Assembly: GCA_017553025.1 (NCBI GenBank)
Contig: JAFZNF010000116.1
Location: 1 to 9,729 of the forward strand
Direction of reading: 5' to 3'
DNA: 9,729 bases
Source of the DNA: Clostridia bacterium
GTDB lineage: Bacteria > Bacillota_A > Clostridia > UBA1381
A program made the translations under genes and the position numbers. Below the pieces are notes generated by a model. The model saw only the letters and a list, made by a program, of their open reading frames with translations, ran no database searches and had not been told where the DNA came from. Shown here piece after piece: positions 6,973 to 9,729 of this stretch. Each line of letters opens with the position of its first letter. Positions within the stretch are counted from its first letter, which is position 1.

Positions 6973-8109
6973 TTAAAGATATCCTGCTGGATTTACGGTA
7001 TTTCCGTTAATTCTGACCTCAAAATGCAGATGGTTTCCCGTCGAGTTACCCGTCGAGCCGACCTTTGCTATCGTCTGCCCGCGTTTTACCGATTGCCCTG
7101 CGCTCACCAAAAGACTGCTGCAATGTCCGTAAAGAGTCACATACCCGCCGCCGTGATTTATAGTAACGCAGTATCCGTACCCGCTGTTCCAGCCTGCAGT
7201 GAGCACCACTCCGTCCTCTGCCGCAAGTATTGATGTTCCGTACGGCGCGGCATAGTCAATGCCTGTATGCAGCTTTTTAGTTCCCGTTATGGGGTGAATT
7301 CTGTATCCGTATGTACTTGAAATTCTTGTATAACTCGTAAGCGGAAAACCGAATTTCCCGTTTCCTGAATATTTTACTGTCTGTTGAGATGATGACTTAA
7401 GTGCAGAATTTATCTGATTTTGCAATTCCTTTGCCGCTTTCTCCTGAGCCGCCTCCTGCTTTTTAAGTTCGTTTATATCCTTACTTAAAGCATCTATTAC
7501 CTTCTGATACTCAGATTGCTTTGACTTTATCTGGTTTTGTTTTGCCTCAAGTATGTCCTGCGCCTCTACCTGTTCATTCTTTTCCTTTTCAACAATTTCC
7601 TTTGCTGCATTTATCTCCTCAATCTGCGCACGGTAATTATCCATTATGCTGTTATCGTGCTTTAATATTGACTCAACTACTGCTATACGTGTAAAAAGGT
7701 CGGAAATCCCCGTGGATTTTAAGATAAGCTCCAAATATGACTCAGTACCGCTTTCGTAAATTACCTTCATTCGCTTTTTAAGGCGCTTATCCGTTGCTTT
7801 AAGTTCGGTATCAAGTGCTTGTATTTCATTATTCTTTTCATCTATCTCAGCGTTTTTTTCATCTATAACGCTTTGAATTTTATCAATATCCGCCTGCAGT
7901 CCCGCAATTTCGATATCCAAGGAGTCTTTCTGCGCTTTCTGTGAATTCTTTTCCGCCTGCTTGCTTTGAATTTGCTTTTTTGTCTGCTCTGTCTTTTTCT
8001 GACTCTCTGCAAGCTCATTCTTTAAATCGTTTACGCTCTTTGCGGCATATACGGCTGACGGAAAGGTTAATGCAAGCACCAGAATTACGGATATGATTTT
8101 TTTACGCAT
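6973..8109 (-). CDS. Secreted coiled-coil M23 (LytM) murein endopeptidase, FtsEX partner
   Basis: Secreted protein that probably cuts peptidoglycan cross-links. Signal peptide of about 22 residues (MRKKIISVILVLALTFPSAVYA, likely cut before AKS). Next is a long coiled coil (about 24-115 and 150-240, rich in K, E, Q) broken by a hydrophobic helical insert (about 117-150, YESGTESYLELILKSTGISD). That is the layout of PcsB/CwlO/EnvC-type proteins that dock on FtsX. The C-terminal M23 domain (about 255-378) has all metal and catalytic residues: H281 and D285 in HTGIDYAAP, H329 in LYGHC, H360 and H362 in HLHFEVR. It is therefore likely an active enzyme, unlike E. coli EnvC, whose LytM domain is degenerate. 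At 378 residues it appears complete. The ATG at 8107-8109 has AGGGGG just upstream, and the gene begins 13 bp after the ftsX stop. The family call is firm; the FtsX partnership is inferred from gene order and architecture. Confidence 0.93.
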   Translation of the reverse strand: MRKKIISVILVLALTFPSAVYAAKSVNDLKNELAESQKKTEQTKKQIQSKQAEKNSQKAQKDSLDIEIAGLQADIDKIQSVIDEKNAEIDEKNNEIQALDTELKATDKRLKKRMKVIYESGTESYLELILKSTGISDLFTRIAVVESILKHDNSIMDNYRAQIEEINAAKEIVEKEKNEQVEAQDILEAKQNQIKSKQSEYQKVIDALSKDINELKKQEAAQEKAAKELQNQINSALKSSSQQTVKYSGNGKFGFPLTSYTRISSTYGYRIHPITGTKKLHTGIDYAAPYGTSILAAEDGVVLTAGWNSGYGYCVTINHGGGYVTLYGHCSSLLVSAGQSVKRGQTIAKVGSTGNSTGNHLHFEVRINGNTVNPAGYL

Positions 8110-8122
8110 AATCTTGCACCCC

Positions 8123-9016
8123 CTATACGTGCAGATATCTTCTCATAGATATACCGCTCCCCAAAACTCCTATAATACAGCCGAATACCACAAAAATTAC
8201 CGCAACAATCGGCAAAATCTGCCACATTCCGATAAGTTCTATTGTACCTATGCCAATCCCTGCTACATACTTCAAAAGTGCAAAATATCCCCAAAATACC
8301 ACCAAAAATGCCAAAAGTGCGCCAAAAAATCCTATAATCATACCTTCAAGCAGAAACGGACCTTTTATAAATCTGTCGGTCGCACCGATATATTTCATTA
8401 TATTTATCTCTTTTCTGCGGTTAAATACAGTAAGGCGTACGGTATTCGAGATAATTACTATGGCAATAATCAAAAGCACAAGCATAATTGCCATACTGAA
8501 CCTTTTCACAATCTTTGAAAGGTTTAAAACCATATTTACAATATCCTGCTTATTTACAATCTTTTCCACATCCTGAATTTTCTCAAGCTCAGAAACGGTT
8601 GTATCGGTATTTTCAATACTTTCAAGAATTATTTTATATGAGTCGCTGAAAGGGTTGTCATCCTCAAATCCCGACAGTAGCTCTGCATCTTCGCCAAACA
8701 TATCATTTTTCGCATAGGCAAGCATATCCTCTTTTGTAAAAAGAGAAGCCTCTTTGACATTTTCTATTTTAAGTATCTCTTCACCAATTTGTGCGACACG
8801 CTCGGCACTCGTTCCTTTGTTTATATAAAGCTGTACCTCGCACTGGTCCTCAATTTTTGATGTAAAAGCGTTCACATTCATCGAAATTATTGCAAAAACA
8901 CCCAAAATTACAAGGCAGGAGGCGATTGTAAAGAGCGATGCAACGCTCATAAGACCGTTACGCAAAACATTCTTTTTTGCCTCGGAAAAGGAATATTTAA
9001 GCTTGGACATTCTCAT
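8123..9016 (-). CDS. ftsX: Cell-division ABC transporter-like permease FtsX
   Basis: Integral membrane partner of FtsE. The complex does not move a known solute; it relays ATP hydrolysis to murein hydrolases or activators outside. Four membrane segments: TM1 about 22-46, TM2 about 173-193, TM3 about 221-245 and TM4 about 267-288. A large external loop (about 47-172) between TM1 and TM2 is the usual docking site for the coiled-coil hydrolase. The cytoplasmic stretch VFNRRKEINIMKYIGATDRFI (197-217) is the conserved FtsX coupling region contacting FtsE. I start at the ATG at 9014-9016 (297 residues, MRMSKLKYSF), because GGAGG (complement of 9025-9029) sits 8 bases upstream. The frame stays open to an ATG at 9067, but that would put 51 bases inside ftsE with no good ribosome site. 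With this start it overlaps the end of ftsE by 20 bp, so the two are translationally coupled. Confidence 0.96.
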   Translation of the reverse strand: MRMSKLKYSFSEAKKNVLRNGLMSVASLFTIASCLVILGVFAIISMNVNAFTSKIEDQCEVQLYINKGTSAERVAQIGEEILKIENVKEASLFTKEDMLAYAKNDMFGEDAELLSGFEDDNPFSDSYKIILESIENTDTTVSELEKIQDVEKIVNKQDIVNMVLNLSKIVKRFSMAIMLVLLIIAIVIISNTVRLTVFNRRKEINIMKYIGATDRFIKGPFLLEGMIIGFFGALLAFLVVFWGYFALLKYVAGIGIGTIELIGMWQILPIVAVIFVVFGCIIGVLGSGISMRRYLHV

Positions 9017-9692
9017 TATATTCACCTCCGACCTCATCTCGGACAATATTTCCGTCACATATTTCAATTACACGCTTTTTCATAGCGTCGACAATATCCT
9101 TTGCGTGAGTTGCCATAATTATTGTTGTTCCCATACGGTTTATCTCTTCAAAAATTTCCATAATTTCCATAGCTGTTTTTGGGTTCAGGTTTCCCGTAGG
9201 CTCGTCCGCAATCAGAATGAGCGGGTGATTTACAAGAGCCCTTGCAAGAGACACCCTCTGCTGTTCTCCGCCCGACAGCTGTCTTGGGAGCATCTTTGCT
9301 TTATAATTAAGTCCCACTTCGCTCAAAACCTCGGGTACGCGTTTCCTTATTTCGCGCTTCGATGCTCCTACAACACGCATTGCAAATTCAACATTTTCAT
9401 ATACTGTTCTGTCCTCTAAGAGGCGGAAATCCTGAAAAACCACGCCCATTTTTCGGCGCAGATAAGGTATTTCCTTATCCGGAAGTTTTGTAATATCAAT
9501 ACCGTCTAAATATACCTCGCCCTCCGTCACATTTGTTTCACGCATAATAAGTTTTGTGATTGTGGTTTTTCCTGCTCCTGAAGAGCCAACCAAAAAAACA
9601 AACTCGCCGTTTTCTATCTTGAAATTTGCATTTTCAAGAGCAATAACGCCTGAATCTTCAAACTCTTTTTTTACATTGACAAATTCAATCAT
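8997..9692 (-). CDS. ftsE: Cell-division ATP-binding protein FtsE
   Basis: Cytoplasmic ABC ATPase that powers FtsX. The sequence shows Walker A GSSGAGKTT (36-44), Q-loop VFQDFRLLEDRTVYENV (85-101, Q87), signature LSGGEQQR (139-146), Walker B LILIADEPTGNL (158-169, D163 and catalytic E164) and the H-loop ATH (H196). All nucleotide-binding residues are intact. VFQDFRLL and the short length (231 residues) are typical of FtsE rather than of a nutrient importer ATPase. The ATG at 9690-9692 has AGGAG (complement of 9700-9704) seven bases upstream. The 37 bases to the window edge are too few to judge a promoter. It is the first visible gene of ftsE-ftsX-M23-ctp; an earlier gene in the operon cannot be excluded. 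Confidence 0.97.
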   Translation of the reverse strand: MIEFVNVKKEFEDSGVIALENANFKIENGEFVFLVGSSGAGKTTITKLIMRETNVTEGEVYLDGIDITKLPDKEIPYLRRKMGVVFQDFRLLEDRTVYENVEFAMRVVGASKREIRKRVPEVLSEVGLNYKAKMLPRQLSGGEQQRVSLARALVNHPLILIADEPTGNLNPKTAMEIMEIFEEINRMGTTIIMATHAKDIVDAMKKRVIEICDGNIVRDEVGGEYNENVQA

Positions 9693-9729
9693 AGTTTATC
9701 TCCTAAACACAGAAAATGCGGTCTCTAAA

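Noticed and set aside
8093..8518. A 141-codon plus-strand open frame opposite ftsX, rich in Tyr, Lys and His.
   Set aside because: Its composition is an antisense shadow of hydrophobic membrane codons. No Shine-Dalgarno or conserved motif is seen.
9017..9067. A 17-residue N-terminal extension of FtsX from the ATG at 9067.
   Set aside because: The extension lacks a ribosome site and overlaps the ftsE coding end more deeply, while GGAGG sits 8 bases before the ATG at 9016.
1..9729. A search for mobile elements, CRISPR repeats, tRNA genes, riboswitch-like leaders and defence genes.
   Set aside because: All sequence is accounted for by conserved housekeeping genes and short gaps (at most 125 bp). 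No repeats, terminal inverted repeats, cloverleaf or defence-type domains were found by eye.

Overview
The window looks like chromosomal housekeeping DNA from an anaerobic, low-to-moderate GC member of the Firmicutes, most likely class Clostridia. The reasons are AT-rich intergenic DNA with sigma-A type promoters, strong purine-rich Shine-Dalgarno sites, use of GTG starts, clostridial gene neighbourhoods (ftsE-ftsX-M23 peptidase-S41 peptidase; rdgB-DUF6106-like-nnrE/nnrD-alr), and a RecD2-type rather than RecBCD-type helicase. Genus cannot be decided from the sequence alone. I see no tRNA, rRNA, CRISPR array, insertion sequence, phage gene or attachment site. Every gene but one (recD2) lies on the minus strand, and no stretch over about 130 bases lacks a gene.

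Left block (1-3309, minus strand, read right to left): rdgB, a small two-helix membrane protein of unknown function, a bifunctional NAD(P)HX epimerase/dehydratase (nnrE-nnrD fusion) and the N-terminal 231 codons of alanine racemase, which runs off the left edge. Gaps are 1 bp, a 4-bp ATGA overlap and 33 bp, so this is almost certainly one operon. It mixes nucleotide-pool and cofactor repair with D-alanine supply for cell wall synthesis.

Middle: a 125-bp divergent intergenic region (3310-3434) holds two well-formed sigma-A promoters back to back, each with a 17-bp spacer. Their -35 hexamers overlap by two bases: one drives rdgB leftward, the other recD2 rightward. recD2 (3435-5657) is the single plus-strand gene and ends at a strong hairpin terminator that also lies just past the end of the convergent S41 peptidase gene.

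Right block (5703-9692, minus strand): ftsE, ftsX, an M23 (LytM) peptidase with a long coiled coil, and an S41 C-terminal processing peptidase. FtsE and FtsX form an ABC-type complex that, in studied bacteria, transmits ATP-driven changes across the membrane to a coiled-coil murein hydrolase or activator. The next gene encodes just such a protein with all catalytic LytM residues intact, and the last gene encodes a membrane-anchored PDZ protease that could limit or process it. The set reads as a self-contained module for controlled peptidoglycan cleavage in growth or division.

Nothing here amounts to a clearly undescribed system. The points most worth a second look are the overlapping divergent promoters, the FtsEX/M23/Ctp module, the unknown membrane protein embedded in the repair operon, and a GNRA-capped hairpin between the M23 and S41 genes.
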